From positions 310,001 through 374,000 of the forward strand of contig NZ_JASISM010000002.1 of assembly GCF_030063145.1 (NCBI RefSeq): a DNA stretch of 64,000 bases. Direction: 5' to 3'. Shown here one piece after another: positions 40,097-48,860 of the stretch (position 1 is the first letter of the stretch; the number at the start of each line of letters is the position of its first letter). Source of the stretch: Cryobacterium sp. PH31-L1 (GTDB taxonomy: Bacteria; Actinomycetota; Actinomycetes; Actinomycetales; Microbacteriaceae). Under the pieces are notes generated by a model, which was given only the letters and a program-made list of their open reading frames with translations, was not told where the DNA came from and did not search any database. The translations under genes and the position numbers were made by a program.

Positions 40097-41584
40097 CTAC
40101 CGCTGCTGAAACCAGCCGGTCACGGCCGGGGCTGTGTTCTGGTAGATATGCTTGGTTTCCTGGTATTCACCGAGGCCCATCGGCCCGAGTTCGCGGCCGG
40201 ACCCTGACTGGCCGTAGCCGCCCCACTCGGCCTGCGGAAGGTAGGGGTGAAAGTCATTGATCCAGACGGTGCCGTGGCGCAGGGCCTTGGCGATGCGCTG
40301 AGCCTTGCCGGCGTCCTGGGTCCAGACCGCTCCGGCCAGGCCGTAGACGGTGTCGTTCGCGATCCGCACGGCTTCGGCTTCGGTCTCGAAGGTTTCGATG
40401 GTCACGACCGGTCCGAACGCCTCGTCGATCACGACGGACATGCCGCTGGACACCTGGTCGAGGATGGTGGGCGTGTAGTAGAACCCCTCGGTCAGGTCGC
40501 CGTCGCCCCAGGTTCCGCCCGATCGGAGGCGGGCTCCCTCTGCCAGGCCCTTGGCTACGTAGGCGGTGACCTTGTCGCGGTGGGCGGCGCTGATCAGCGG
40601 TCCGGTCTCGGCGTTCGGGTCGAATGGCCCACCGAGGCGAATCTGATCGGCCCGGCGCACCAGCTCGTCGACAAACTTCTCCGCAATGGATGCCTCCACC
40701 ACGATGCGCGCGCCGGCGGAACATACCTGCCCCGAGTGCACGAACGCGCCGTTGAGCGCGTTGTCGACCGCGGCATCGAAGTCTGCGTCGGCGAAGATCA
40801 CGTTCGGGTTCTTGCCGCCGAGTTCGAGGGCGACCTTTTTGACGGTTCCGGCGGCCGCGGCGGCGATCTTCTTGCCGGTTTCGAGCCCGCCGGTGAACGA
40901 GACGAGATCAACGTCGGGGTGGCTGGCCAGCGGGGCTCCGGCCACGGCGCCCGCGCCGAGCACGAGGTTGGCGACCCCGGCGGGCAGGCCGAGGTCGTCG
41001 AGCAGTCCCATCATGAGCATGCTGGTGTGCGGGGTGAGCTCGCTCGGCTTGAGCACGAAGGTGTTGCCCGCCGCGAGGGCCGGGGCGATCTTCCACGCAG
41101 CCTGCAGTAGAGGGTAGTTCCACGGCGCGATCAGGCCGCAGACTCCGACGGGTTCGTGCACGATGCGGCTGATGACGCTCTCGTCGCCGGCATCGACCAT
41201 GCGGCCGCTGTCCTGTCCGGCGAGCTTGCCGAAGTAGGTGAAGCAGTTGGCGATGTCGTCCATGTCGATTTCGCTCTCGACCAGGCGTTTGCCGGTGTCG
41301 AGGGTCTCGGCGCGGGCGAACTCGGCCCGGCGCACCCGCAGCTCAGTGGCCACCCGCAGAAGAAAGTCGCCGCGGGCGGGCGCCGGCACTGTGCTCCAGA
41401 TTCCGCTGTCGAAAGCGGTGCGGGCGGCGCGGATTGCGGCGTGGACATCCGTTGTGGTGGCTTCGCTGACGGTACCGACCAGTGTTTGATCGGCCGGGCA
41501 ACGGATCTCTCTGCTGCCGGCGTCGCTTGCCGGTACCCAGACCCCGCTGATGAACAGTGTGGCCGGTGCGGTGGTGGTGCTCAT
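40097..41584 (-). CDS. betB: Betaine-aldehyde dehydrogenase-like protein (BetB)
   Basis: 495 aa NAD(P)-dependent aldehyde dehydrogenase. Catalytic Cys in SGQVCSAGARI, general-base Glu in LELGGKNPNV, and the Asn in PWNYPLLQ. Oxidises betaine aldehyde to glycine betaine. Overlaps the betT stop by 4 bp (ATGA), so translationally coupled. Confidence 0.88.
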   Translation of the reverse strand: MSTTTAPATLFISGVWVPASDAGSREIRCPADQTLVGTVSEATTTDVHAAIRAARTAFDSGIWSTVPAPARGDFLLRVATELRVRRAEFARAETLDTGKRLVESEIDMDDIANCFTYFGKLAGQDSGRMVDAGDESVISRIVHEPVGVCGLIAPWNYPLLQAAWKIAPALAAGNTFVLKPSELTPHTSMLMMGLLDDLGLPAGVANLVLGAGAVAGAPLASHPDVDLVSFTGGLETGKKIAAAAAGTVKKVALELGGKNPNVIFADADFDAAVDNALNGAFVHSGQVCSAGARIVVEASIAEKFVDELVRRADQIRLGGPFDPNAETGPLISAAHRDKVTAYVAKGLAEGARLRSGGTWGDGDLTEGFYYTPTILDQVSSGMSVVIDEAFGPVVTIETFETEAEAVRIANDTVYGLAGAVWTQDAGKAQRIAKALRHGTVWINDFHPYLPQAEWGGYGQSGSGRELGPMGLGEYQETKHIYQNTAPAVTGWFQQR

Positions 41585-43737
41585 TGTTTGACCTCGTCCG
41601 AATCGAAATCGGCTTCCCAGTTGTCTTTGGCCACCTGGTCCTCGGCGAGGGCGGTGTTTCCCGGTTCGGCACGGTTGAGGTGCAGAAAGTCGAGGTGTGT
41701 TTCGTAATGATCGAGCACGTCGGTGATGACCTGCTCCTTGCTGTAGCCCATGAGGTCATAGCCGTGGCTGCCCTCGAGGGAGAACACCTCCATGCGGTAG
41801 TACTTGGCGCTAGCGCTGGCCGCGCGCACGGCATAGGTGGGGGTGTCGAACTGCACGGGGTAGATCTGGTACTTGAACCCGCGCTCGTCACCCATCGACA
41901 CGTTCAGGTCGAGGTGTGAGATGTGCAGGCCGTCGACGACGCCCTTGGACAGGGTAACTTCGGCCCCCTGGGTGCGCAGCTCGTCGCGCACTTCCTGCAG
42001 GGCCGGCGTGGCCACGTCCGACACGAACCGTTCGGCTTGTCTTGGTCCGGGATAGCTCATGGCGCGGCTGAGGCGCTGACGCCAGTTGCGGGCGCGAGCC
42101 GGATCGGTACTGCGGCCCGACAGCAGACCGGGCAGGCTCGCCCGATAGCTGTCGGTCAGGGACTGCTCGACGCGGAGCGCCTTGTAAAGCCCCAGCATCA
42201 CGAGCATGAGCACGATCGAGAACGGCAGCCCCATGATGATCGTGGCATTCTGAAGGGTGGGAATGCCGCCGACCAGCAGCATGGCGAGCGTGAGAACACC
42301 CGTCGTCACCGCCCAGAAGATGCGCAGCCACTTCGGGCCATCTGAGTCGGAGTCCTTGAGCCGGGAAGTGAAGTTCGACATGACCAGGGCGCCCGAGTCG
42401 GCGCTCGTGACATAGAATAGCAATCCGGTGAACGTGGCGATCGCCGCCGTCGCCGGTGCGAATGGGAACTCGGCCAGGAGCGAATAGAACCCGCGCTCCG
42501 GCGAATTCATGGCGACCTCGCCGAAGCCGGCGTCGCCGCCGATCACGATCGCGAGGGCACTGTTGCCGAAAATCGAGATCCAGAGCAGGATGAACGCGAA
42601 CGGCACGATCATGGTGCCGGCAACGAACTCCCGAATGGTGCGTCCGCGGGAGATGCGGGCCAGGAACAGGCCCACGAACGGTGCCCAGGCGATCCACCAG
42701 GCCCAGAAGAACAGCGTCCACCAGTTCAGCCAGTCGTCGGGGCGGTCGTAGGCGAACGTGTTCAACGTCATTGCCGGGAACCGGCTGAGCGTGTCGCCGA
42801 TGTTGAGCACGATGGCATCGAGCAGAAAACTGGTGTTGCCGGCTATGAGCACGAACAGCATCAGGCCGACGCTCAGCAGAACATTGAGCTCCGACAGCCG
42901 GCGGATGCCCTTTTCCACGCCCGACACGGTGGAGATCGTGGCCATGACCACGCTCAGCGCGATCAGCGACCCCTGCACGAAGAGAGACTCGGGGGTGCCG
43001 AACATGAAGGCGAGGCCGTAGTTGAGCTGGGCGACGCCGATACCGAGGCTCGTAGCGATGCCGAAGATGGTGCCCAGGATGGCGGCGATGTCGACGATGT
43101 CGCCGATCGGGCCATGGATGCGCTTGCCGAAGATCGGGTACAGGGCCGACCGGATGCTCAGCGGCAGGTTCTGCCGATAGGCGAAGTAGCCCAGGGCCAG
43201 GCCCATCAGAGCGTAAAGCGCCCAACCGGTGATGCCGTAGTGGAAGAGGGTCCAGACCATGGCCTGTCGCGCGGCTTCGAGGGTGCTGCCGTCGCCGGTC
43301 GGCGGTGCCAGATATTGCGTGACCGGTTCGGAGACCGAGAAGAACATCAGGTCGATGCCGATTCCCGCGGCGAACAACATGGCCGTCCAGGTAAAGAGGC
43401 TGAACTGGGGACGCGAGTGGTCCGGGCCCAGTCGCGTCTTCCCGACGCGGGAGAGGGCGATGATGATCACGAACGCGAGCACGACGGTGACGATGAGAAA
43501 GTAGTACCAACCGAGATTGACCGACACCCAGCCGACGACGGCGGCGATGACGTCGTTGGCCTGGGTGGGGGCGAGGATCGCCCACAGCGCTATCGCGATG
43601 ATGCCGGAGGCGGAGCCGACGAAGACTGTTTTATTGACCCGGGTCTTGTTCTCCGGTGGCAGGTCGGCGAATCCCGACGGTGGGCCGGCGGCGGGACTCT
43701 CCGGGGGAAGAGCGGGAGTGTGGGCAGAGAGAGTCAT
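41581..43737 (-). CDS. betT: BCCT-family choline/betaine transporter (BetT-like)
   Basis: 718 aa. Twelve membrane helices (about residues 38-540) with the BCCT signature around WTLFFWAWWIAWAPFVGLFLARISRGRT. A C-terminal cytoplasmic domain of about 160 residues (from about 555) resembles the long osmosensory tail of BetT. Imports choline with proton or sodium. First gene of the operon, ATG behind AAGGATGAG. No BetI repressor gene nearby. The 268-bp region upstream (43738-44005) shows nothing further. Confidence 0.9.
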   Translation of the reverse strand: MTLSAHTPALPPESPAAGPPSGFADLPPENKTRVNKTVFVGSASGIIAIALWAILAPTQANDVIAAVVGWVSVNLGWYYFLIVTVVLAFVIIIALSRVGKTRLGPDHSRPQFSLFTWTAMLFAAGIGIDLMFFSVSEPVTQYLAPPTGDGSTLEAARQAMVWTLFHYGITGWALYALMGLALGYFAYRQNLPLSIRSALYPIFGKRIHGPIGDIVDIAAILGTIFGIATSLGIGVAQLNYGLAFMFGTPESLFVQGSLIALSVVMATISTVSGVEKGIRRLSELNVLLSVGLMLFVLIAGNTSFLLDAIVLNIGDTLSRFPAMTLNTFAYDRPDDWLNWWTLFFWAWWIAWAPFVGLFLARISRGRTIREFVAGTMIVPFAFILLWISIFGNSALAIVIGGDAGFGEVAMNSPERGFYSLLAEFPFAPATAAIATFTGLLFYVTSADSGALVMSNFTSRLKDSDSDGPKWLRIFWAVTTGVLTLAMLLVGGIPTLQNATIIMGLPFSIVLMLVMLGLYKALRVEQSLTDSYRASLPGLLSGRSTDPARARNWRQRLSRAMSYPGPRQAERFVSDVATPALQEVRDELRTQGAEVTLSKGVVDGLHISHLDLNVSMGDERGFKYQIYPVQFDTPTYAVRAASASAKYYRMEVFSLEGSHGYDLMGYSKEQVITDVLDHYETHLDFLHLNRAEPGNTALAEDQVAKDNWEADFDSDEVKQ

Positions 43738-44005
43738 CTCATCCTTGGTGCTCGGTGTGATGTCTCGATGGCGCCAGTGGCCGAAATGCGAACTGGCAAT
43801 CCGAGTGGCCGCGGTGGCGGCGTGGTGCGCATCTGTCAGTCTAGCAAGGCAAGATCCGCGTCTTTCCGGGCTTCTTCGGGGTTCAGGGTGTTATCCCGCG
43901 CGTGGTATCACAGATTCCTGGTTGTGAGTTTCTACCGCCGAGGCATGAGATTCACGCCGCTTTTCGCGAAAATCGGCCCAAGGCTCACACCTCGGTGCAG
44001 CGCAC

Positions 44006-44296
44006 CTACCGGGCGAAGAGGCGGGTATTGGCCTGCTCGGTCTCGGCGTACTGCTGACCCGCCACGCTCAGCGCCTGGTTGAGCACGGTCAGGCTGTCCT
44101 CCAGCTGCTGGTGCATGCCGCGCCACTCGGCGAAAGCGCCCTGAAAGGCGGCGGAGGCCTGACCTGTCCAAAACCCTTCAAGACTGGTCAGCTGGGCGTT
44201 GAGATCGCCCACATCGGCCTGCACTCGCGCGATGGTGCCGCGGGCGGTGCTAGCGGTACTCTGCACCGCATCGCTGTCGACCTGAAAGCTCGTCAT
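44006..44296 (-). CDS. WXG100 (ESAT-6-like) protein
   Basis: 96 aa, the standard length. Predicted helix-turn-helix hairpin with the WXG turn as FWTGQAS near residue 43. ATG behind GGAGAAGGG. WXG100 proteins are secreted as dimers by type VII (ESX) systems. No ESX gene (EccC, EccD, EccB) or partner lies in this window, so it is an orphan that would rely on a secretion system encoded elsewhere. Confidence 0.88.
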   Translation of the reverse strand: MTSFQVDSDAVQSTASTARGTIARVQADVGDLNAQLTSLEGFWTGQASAAFQGAFAEWRGMHQQLEDSLTVLNQALSVAGQQYAETEQANTRLFAR

Positions 44297-44420
44297 GGTG
44301 TGCCCTTCTCCTACTTAACAGTGGTTGGTGACTGTGAGAGTAGAAGAGGAACGGCAGCATCCGCTTGTCAGGCGCAGATCGGTGAGCGGACGCCGCCGCC
44401 CGCGCCCTGTGGAGGAGTCG

Positions 44421-46154
44421 TTAGGGGATGACGGGCTGGGCGTGCTGCGGGGCGCTCGGCGTTCCGGCGAGGGGCAGCGAGACCCGGAAAGTGGCACCCC
44501 CGCCGGGGGTGTCGACGACGTCGACGGTGCCGTTGTGGCTCGCGATGATCGCGGCGACGATGGCGAGTCCGAGGCCGCTGCCGCCGGTTTCGCGGGCGCG
44601 AGACGAGTCGGCGCGCCAAAATCGCTGGAAGATCTTCTCCCGAATCTGCGGCGGAATGCCGTCGCCGTGGTCGATCACGGCGATGGAAGCTCGCTGGGCG
44701 TGCGGGTTGACCGTTACCTCAAGCTCGATCGGGCTGTCCGAAGCGGTGAAGCGCATCGCATTGCCCATCAGGTTGGTGATGACCTGGCGAATCTTGTTCT
44801 CTTCGGCCATGACGATGGGCGGCAGTTGCGGCTCCACCAGCAGTGCAGTCTGGTCGGCCTCGGGCAGAACGACCGTTCCTCGACGCGGTTTGCGGGTGCG
44901 CAGCCGGGCCAGGGTGGCGCCGGCGAAGGCGATGGCTCCGGTCGGCGTGGCGGTACCGGACGGCCGGGTGATGGCGCCGGTGGTGACGCTCTCCAACGAC
45001 TCATTCTCAAGCGGCGCAATTTCACCGGAGTCGACGTCATCGTGCCCGTCCAGGTCGCCAGGGAGCGGCCCGAAAACGGCCGGGGGAGTGAGCACGGTGA
45101 CCTGGCGGCCCGGTGAACTCGCCATGGCGTCGAGCGCGGCGTCGCGGGCGAGCGGGACGAGGTCGACCGGGGTCAGCGCGAGCGGCTTGGTCTCGTCGAG
45201 GCGGGCCAGTTCGAGCAGGTCCTCGACCAGGCCGCCCATGCGGATCGCCTCTTTTTCGATGCGTTCCATCGCCTGGGCCACGTCTTCGGGGGTCTGCAGT
45301 GCGCCCATGCGGTACAGCTCGGCGTAGCCGCGTACCGAGACAAGGGGGGTGCGCAACTCGTGGCTCGCATCGCCGACGAAGCGGCGCATCTGGTCGATGG
45401 TGCGGGCTCGGTCTTTGAAGGCGCGGTCGATGCGGCTGAGCATGATGTTGAGCGAGCGGTTGAGGCGACCGACCTCGGTGTTCGGGGTGGCGCCGCCGAG
45501 TCGCTGGCTGAAGTCGCCGTCGGCGATGGCCGCGGCGGTCTGTTCGGCTTCACGCAACGGCACGAAGGTGGTCGTGACGAGCACCCGGGTGAGCATGGCG
45601 CCAATCAACACGACTCCGGCGCCGAAGCCCAGAAAGATCGTGAGATAGGTGGCCATCGTGTTCTCGGTCGGCCGCAGCGAGACGGCCATGACGAGGGTGC
45701 CGTAGGTGCCGGTGGGGCTGATCACCACGGGCACCATGATCGCGTGAAACTCGGTGTCGTGGGCAGCGTCCCACAGTGTCTGAATCTGCCCGTCGAGCTG
45801 CGACACCCGCTTCAGGTCGAGCGGCATACCGACCACCGGCAGTTCAGCGTGGTCGCGTTCCTGCCAGGTGCGGGTGATCAGGGCGCCGTCCTGGTCATAC
45901 AGGGCCACGAAGTAGTCCGAGGCCACGCCCTGGGTGTCACCCTGCGAGAACACGCTCGATGAGTAGCCGCTGAGCGCGGTCTGCGTGTCGACCTGCAGCT
46001 GCGTGTCGACCTGGGTCACCACATACTGCTTGAGCATGGCCATGGTGCCGATGCCCGAAACGAGCAGGCCGAGCGTGAGCATCAGCACCGTGACACCGGT
46101 GATCTTGGAACGGAGGGAGATGCTGCTCCACCGCCTGGACAGGGTTTCGTGCAT
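44421..46154 (-). CDS. Membrane sensor histidine kinase (TcrY/MprB-like)
   Basis: 577 aa. Two membrane helices (about 18-42 and 170-190) flank an extracytoplasmic sensor; HAMP about 190-245; HisKA with phospho-His in VGDASHELRTP (about 265); HATPase_c from about 445 (NLMGNAMRF, DHGDGIPPQ, GGSGLGLAIVAAI). A 90-residue insert (about 356-445), rich in Thr/Pro/Ala and then basic, separates HisKA from HATPase, where the usual gap is short. Pairs with the regulator 46 bp upstream. Confidence 0.88.
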   Translation of the reverse strand: MHETLSRRWSSISLRSKITGVTVLMLTLGLLVSGIGTMAMLKQYVVTQVDTQLQVDTQTALSGYSSSVFSQGDTQGVASDYFVALYDQDGALITRTWQERDHAELPVVGMPLDLKRVSQLDGQIQTLWDAAHDTEFHAIMVPVVISPTGTYGTLVMAVSLRPTENTMATYLTIFLGFGAGVVLIGAMLTRVLVTTTFVPLREAEQTAAAIADGDFSQRLGGATPNTEVGRLNRSLNIMLSRIDRAFKDRARTIDQMRRFVGDASHELRTPLVSVRGYAELYRMGALQTPEDVAQAMERIEKEAIRMGGLVEDLLELARLDETKPLALTPVDLVPLARDAALDAMASSPGRQVTVLTPPAVFGPLPGDLDGHDDVDSGEIAPLENESLESVTTGAITRPSGTATPTGAIAFAGATLARLRTRKPRRGTVVLPEADQTALLVEPQLPPIVMAEENKIRQVITNLMGNAMRFTASDSPIELEVTVNPHAQRASIAVIDHGDGIPPQIREKIFQRFWRADSSRARETGGSGLGLAIVAAIIASHNGTVDVVDTPGGGATFRVSLPLAGTPSAPQHAQPVIP

Positions 46155-46200
46155 AAGTGGCTTTAGTCTACGAAGGCTCGCTGTGCCTAAGCCCCATGGA

Positions 46201-46893
46201 TCATGCCTTGGCAGCCTTGAGCATGTAGCCGAAGCCGCGCTTGGTCTGGATCAGCGGTTCGCTCGAGTGCACGTCAACCTTGCGGCGCAGGTAGGAGATG
46301 TAGCTCTCCACGATTCCGGCGTCACCGTTGAAGTCGTACTCCCAGACGTGGTCGAGGATCTGCGCCTTTGACAGCACCCGGTTGGGGTTCAGCATGAGGT
46401 AGCGCAGCAGCTTGAACTCGGTCGGGCTCAGCTCGATGGCCTCGGTGCCAACGAGAACCTCGTGGGTGTCCTGATCCATTGTGAGCTCGCCGGCGCGGAT
46501 TACGGCATCCTCGTCGGCGTGCATGGTGCGGCGCAGAATGGCCTTGATGCGCGCGACGATCTCGTCGAGGCTGAACGGCTTGGTCACGTAATCATCGCCG
46601 CCGACGGTGAGGCCGGTGATCTTGTCCTCGGTGTCGTCTTTGGCCGTGAGGAAGAGGATCGGTGCGGTGTAGCCCGCTGAACGCAGGCGCTTGGTGACCC
46701 CGAATCCGTTCATGTCGGGGAGCATGACGTCGAGAATGATGAGGTCGGGTTCCTCCTCGAGCACGGCGGAGATGGCCTGCGCACCATTGCCAACGGCGCG
46801 CACGGCGAAGCCGGCGAAACGGAGGCTGGTGGTGAGGAGGTCGCGGATATTGGGTTCGTCATCGACGATAAGGATGCGGGGGCCGTCAGTCAT
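46201..46893 (-). CDS. OmpR-family response regulator (TcrX/MprA-like)
   Basis: 230 aa. Receiver with VDDEP, phospho-acceptor Asp in LIILDVMLPDMNG, and TAKD; the winged helix is LSPTEFKLLRYLMLNPNRV to LIQTKRGFGYML. GATACT six bases before the ATG suggests a leaderless start. Partner of the downstream kinase. Signal unknown. Confidence 0.9.
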   Translation of the reverse strand: MTDGPRILIVDDEPNIRDLLTTSLRFAGFAVRAVGNGAQAISAVLEEEPDLIILDVMLPDMNGFGVTKRLRSAGYTAPILFLTAKDDTEDKITGLTVGGDDYVTKPFSLDEIVARIKAILRRTMHADEDAVIRAGELTMDQDTHEVLVGTEAIELSPTEFKLLRYLMLNPNRVLSKAQILDHVWEYDFNGDAGIVESYISYLRRKVDVHSSEPLIQTKRGFGYMLKAAKA

Positions 46894-47035
46894 GCCCCCA
46901 GTATCTGCGCGTTAGCTGGAGCTTTGCTGAGAGTGGGCGGTGCGTGCTGGGATCGGCGGGCGCGGATCCGTTGTGCAGCACGAATTACCGACATGATGGG
47001 AGGAGCAATCGACCTGTTTCAACCCGAGGACCCCT

Positions 47036-47950
47036 ATGACCCGAACCAGAATCAGCTCGGCCCCGGCCTTGACGCTGCCTGAACTGGATGCCCCGCGCCG
47101 GCTGATCGGTGGCCGCACCTTCGACTTCGATCGCGAGGTCGCCGTGATGGCCATCATCAATCGCACGCCGGACTCGTTCTATGACCAGGGCGCAACGTTC
47201 GCGCTCGACGCATCCGTCCTGGCCGCGCATCAGGCCATCGCCGACGGGGCCGACTGGATCGACATTGGCGGCGCCAAGTTCGCGCCCGGACCGGCCGTGC
47301 CAATCGAGCAAGAGATCGACCGGGTGGTGCCGGTGGTCGAAGCCCTGCGCGGCTCCGGGGCGGTCATCTCGGTCGACACTTTTCACCCCGCCGTCGCCGC
47401 CGCGAGCATTGCCGCCGGCGCCCACGTGATCAACGACACGACCGGGGTGCATGACCCCGCGATGGCCGATGTCGTTGCAAACAGCGATGCCACCCTGGTG
47501 ATCACGCACAGCCTCGCGGCGCCGCGCATGCCGTACCCGGCGCCGCATTATGACGATGTTGTGGCCGAGGTGAGCGCGTTTCTGCTCGCCAGGGTCGACC
47601 GTGCGGTCGGGCGCGGGGTGCCGCCCGAACGCATCATCATCGACCCGGGCCACGACCTGAACAAGACCACGCGGCACTCGCTCGAACTGACCCGTCGGCT
47701 CGGTGAGATCACCCGGCTCGGCCTGCCCACCCTGGTGGCCGTGTCGAACAAGGATTTCGTGGGGGAGAGCCTGGGCCGTGAGCGCGGCGAACGGGTCGAG
47801 GGGTCGCTGGCCGCCATGACGGTCTGCATTCTGCAGGGCGCCCGCATCGTGCGCATGCACAATGTGCGGGCCGCCGTCGACGCCGTGCGCATGACCGAGG
47901 CCATCCTCGGGTTTCGCGAGCCCGCCTACGAGCGTCACAACCTCGCCTGA
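47036..47950 (+). CDS. FolP2-like dihydropteroate synthase homologue
   Basis: 304 aa TIM-barrel of the pterin-binding family. The first signature is AIINRTPDSFYDQGATF rather than the classical NVTPDSFSDGG, and the second is IDIGGAKFAPG rather than GGESTRPG. DPGHDLNKTTRHS is also FolP2-like. The mycobacterial paralogue FolP2 lacks dihydropteroate synthase activity, so the true reaction here is uncertain. Stop overlaps the next gene start (TGATG). Confidence 0.8.
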   Translation: MTRTRISSAPALTLPELDAPRRLIGGRTFDFDREVAVMAIINRTPDSFYDQGATFALDASVLAAHQAIADGADWIDIGGAKFAPGPAVPIEQEIDRVVPVVEALRGSGAVISVDTFHPAVAAASIAAGAHVINDTTGVHDPAMADVVANSDATLVITHSLAAPRMPYPAPHYDDVVAEVSAFLLARVDRAVGRGVPPERIIIDPGHDLNKTTRHSLELTRRLGEITRLGLPTLVAVSNKDFVGESLGRERGERVEGSLAAMTVCILQGARIVRMHNVRAAVDAVRMTEAILGFREPAYERHNLA

Positions 47951-48744
47951 TGGGGGCCGAGCTGCCGCCCGGGGCGGAGCCGTCGGTGCGGGCCCAACTA
48001 CCGCCGAGCTCTGAGCCTTCCGTGCGCGCCGAACTGCCGCCACGGGCCGAATTGATCGACCGTTACCGGGTGGTCGACCGCTCGGTGCCTTGGGTGCGCG
48101 TGAATTTCATCGCGAGTCTCGATGGCGCAGCCACGGTTGACGGCCTCAGTGGGGGACTGAACAACGCCGACGACAAGCTGGTCTTCGACACGCTGCGGCT
48201 CCTCACCGACGTTGTTCTGGTCGGCGCCGGAACGGTGCGCGCCGAGGGCTACGGCGGCAGTCTCCTGCCAGCGGATGACGCGGCCTGGCGCGTGCAGGCG
48301 GGCCTCGCCGCCCAGCCCCCCGTTGCGATCGTGTCCGGGCGGCTGGATCTTGAGCCGGGGCATCCCGTTTTCGTTGATGCGGCGACCCGGCCGATCGTGC
48401 TGACCCATGCTGCCGCACCGGCCGACCGCCGCGCCGAGCTCTCCGCAGTGGCCGACGTCGTCATCTGCGGCGACGAGGCGATCGACCCACGCCGGTTGGT
48501 GGCGGAGCTCGCGGCGCGGGGCCTGCCGCAGATTCTGTGCGAGGGCGGTCCGCACCTGTTCGGCGATCTGGTTGCGGCGGATCTGGTCGACGAGCTCTGC
48601 CTGAGCCTGGCGCCGGTGCTCGAGGGCGGCTCCGCCGGGCGCATCGCGGTCGGGGAGGCCGCTGCGACCCGCGGCATGGAGCTGCGCCACGTGCTGCGCG
48701 CCGGCGACATGCTCTTTCTGCGTTACGTGCGCCGCGCCGGCTGA
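47950..48744 (+). CDS. RibD C-terminal / dihydrofolate-reductase-fold reductase
   Basis: 264 aa. DHFR-like RibD_C domain: VRVNFIASLDGAATVDG, VLVGAGTVRAEGYGG, LPQILCEGGPHLFGDL. No deaminase half, so a stand-alone pyrimidine/pterin reductase. The N-terminus carries three 12-residue repeats (AELPPGAEPSVR, AQLPPSSEPSVR, AELPPRAELIDR) whose DNA has diverged synonymously. M. tuberculosis Rv2671, a homologue, can supply DHFR activity; coupling to the FolP-like gene fits a pterin role. Confidence 0.8.
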   Translation: MGAELPPGAEPSVRAQLPPSSEPSVRAELPPRAELIDRYRVVDRSVPWVRVNFIASLDGAATVDGLSGGLNNADDKLVFDTLRLLTDVVLVGAGTVRAEGYGGSLLPADDAAWRVQAGLAAQPPVAIVSGRLDLEPGHPVFVDAATRPIVLTHAAAPADRRAELSAVADVVICGDEAIDPRRLVAELAARGLPQILCEGGPHLFGDLVAADLVDELCLSLAPVLEGGSAGRIAVGEAAATRGMELRHVLRAGDMLFLRYVRRAG

Positions 48745-48769
48745 GCGCGCGGGTGGGCCTCATCCGCTC

Positions 48770-48836
48770 GGCCCACCTTGCGAAACTGGGACCATGATCG
48801 AACGAAAACGGCCCCAGTTTCCGGGCCCGGGCCCGG
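48770..48836 (-). repeat. GGGCCC palindromic post-stop element, copy I
   Basis: Minus orientation, 25 bp after the stop of the leftward XPB gene. The central loop has changed (GATCGAACGAAAACG) and one arm is GGTCCC paired with GGGGCC through a wobble, while the outer GAAACT/AGTTTC arms are exact. Confidence 0.7.
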
Positions 48837-48860
48837 AAAGAAGTAGTAGGGGGACGCGGG

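Noticed and set aside
41888-43585. Minus-strand 565-codon frame inside betT
   Set aside because: Out-of-frame shadow (Arg/His/Pro-rich) of the BCCT transporter.
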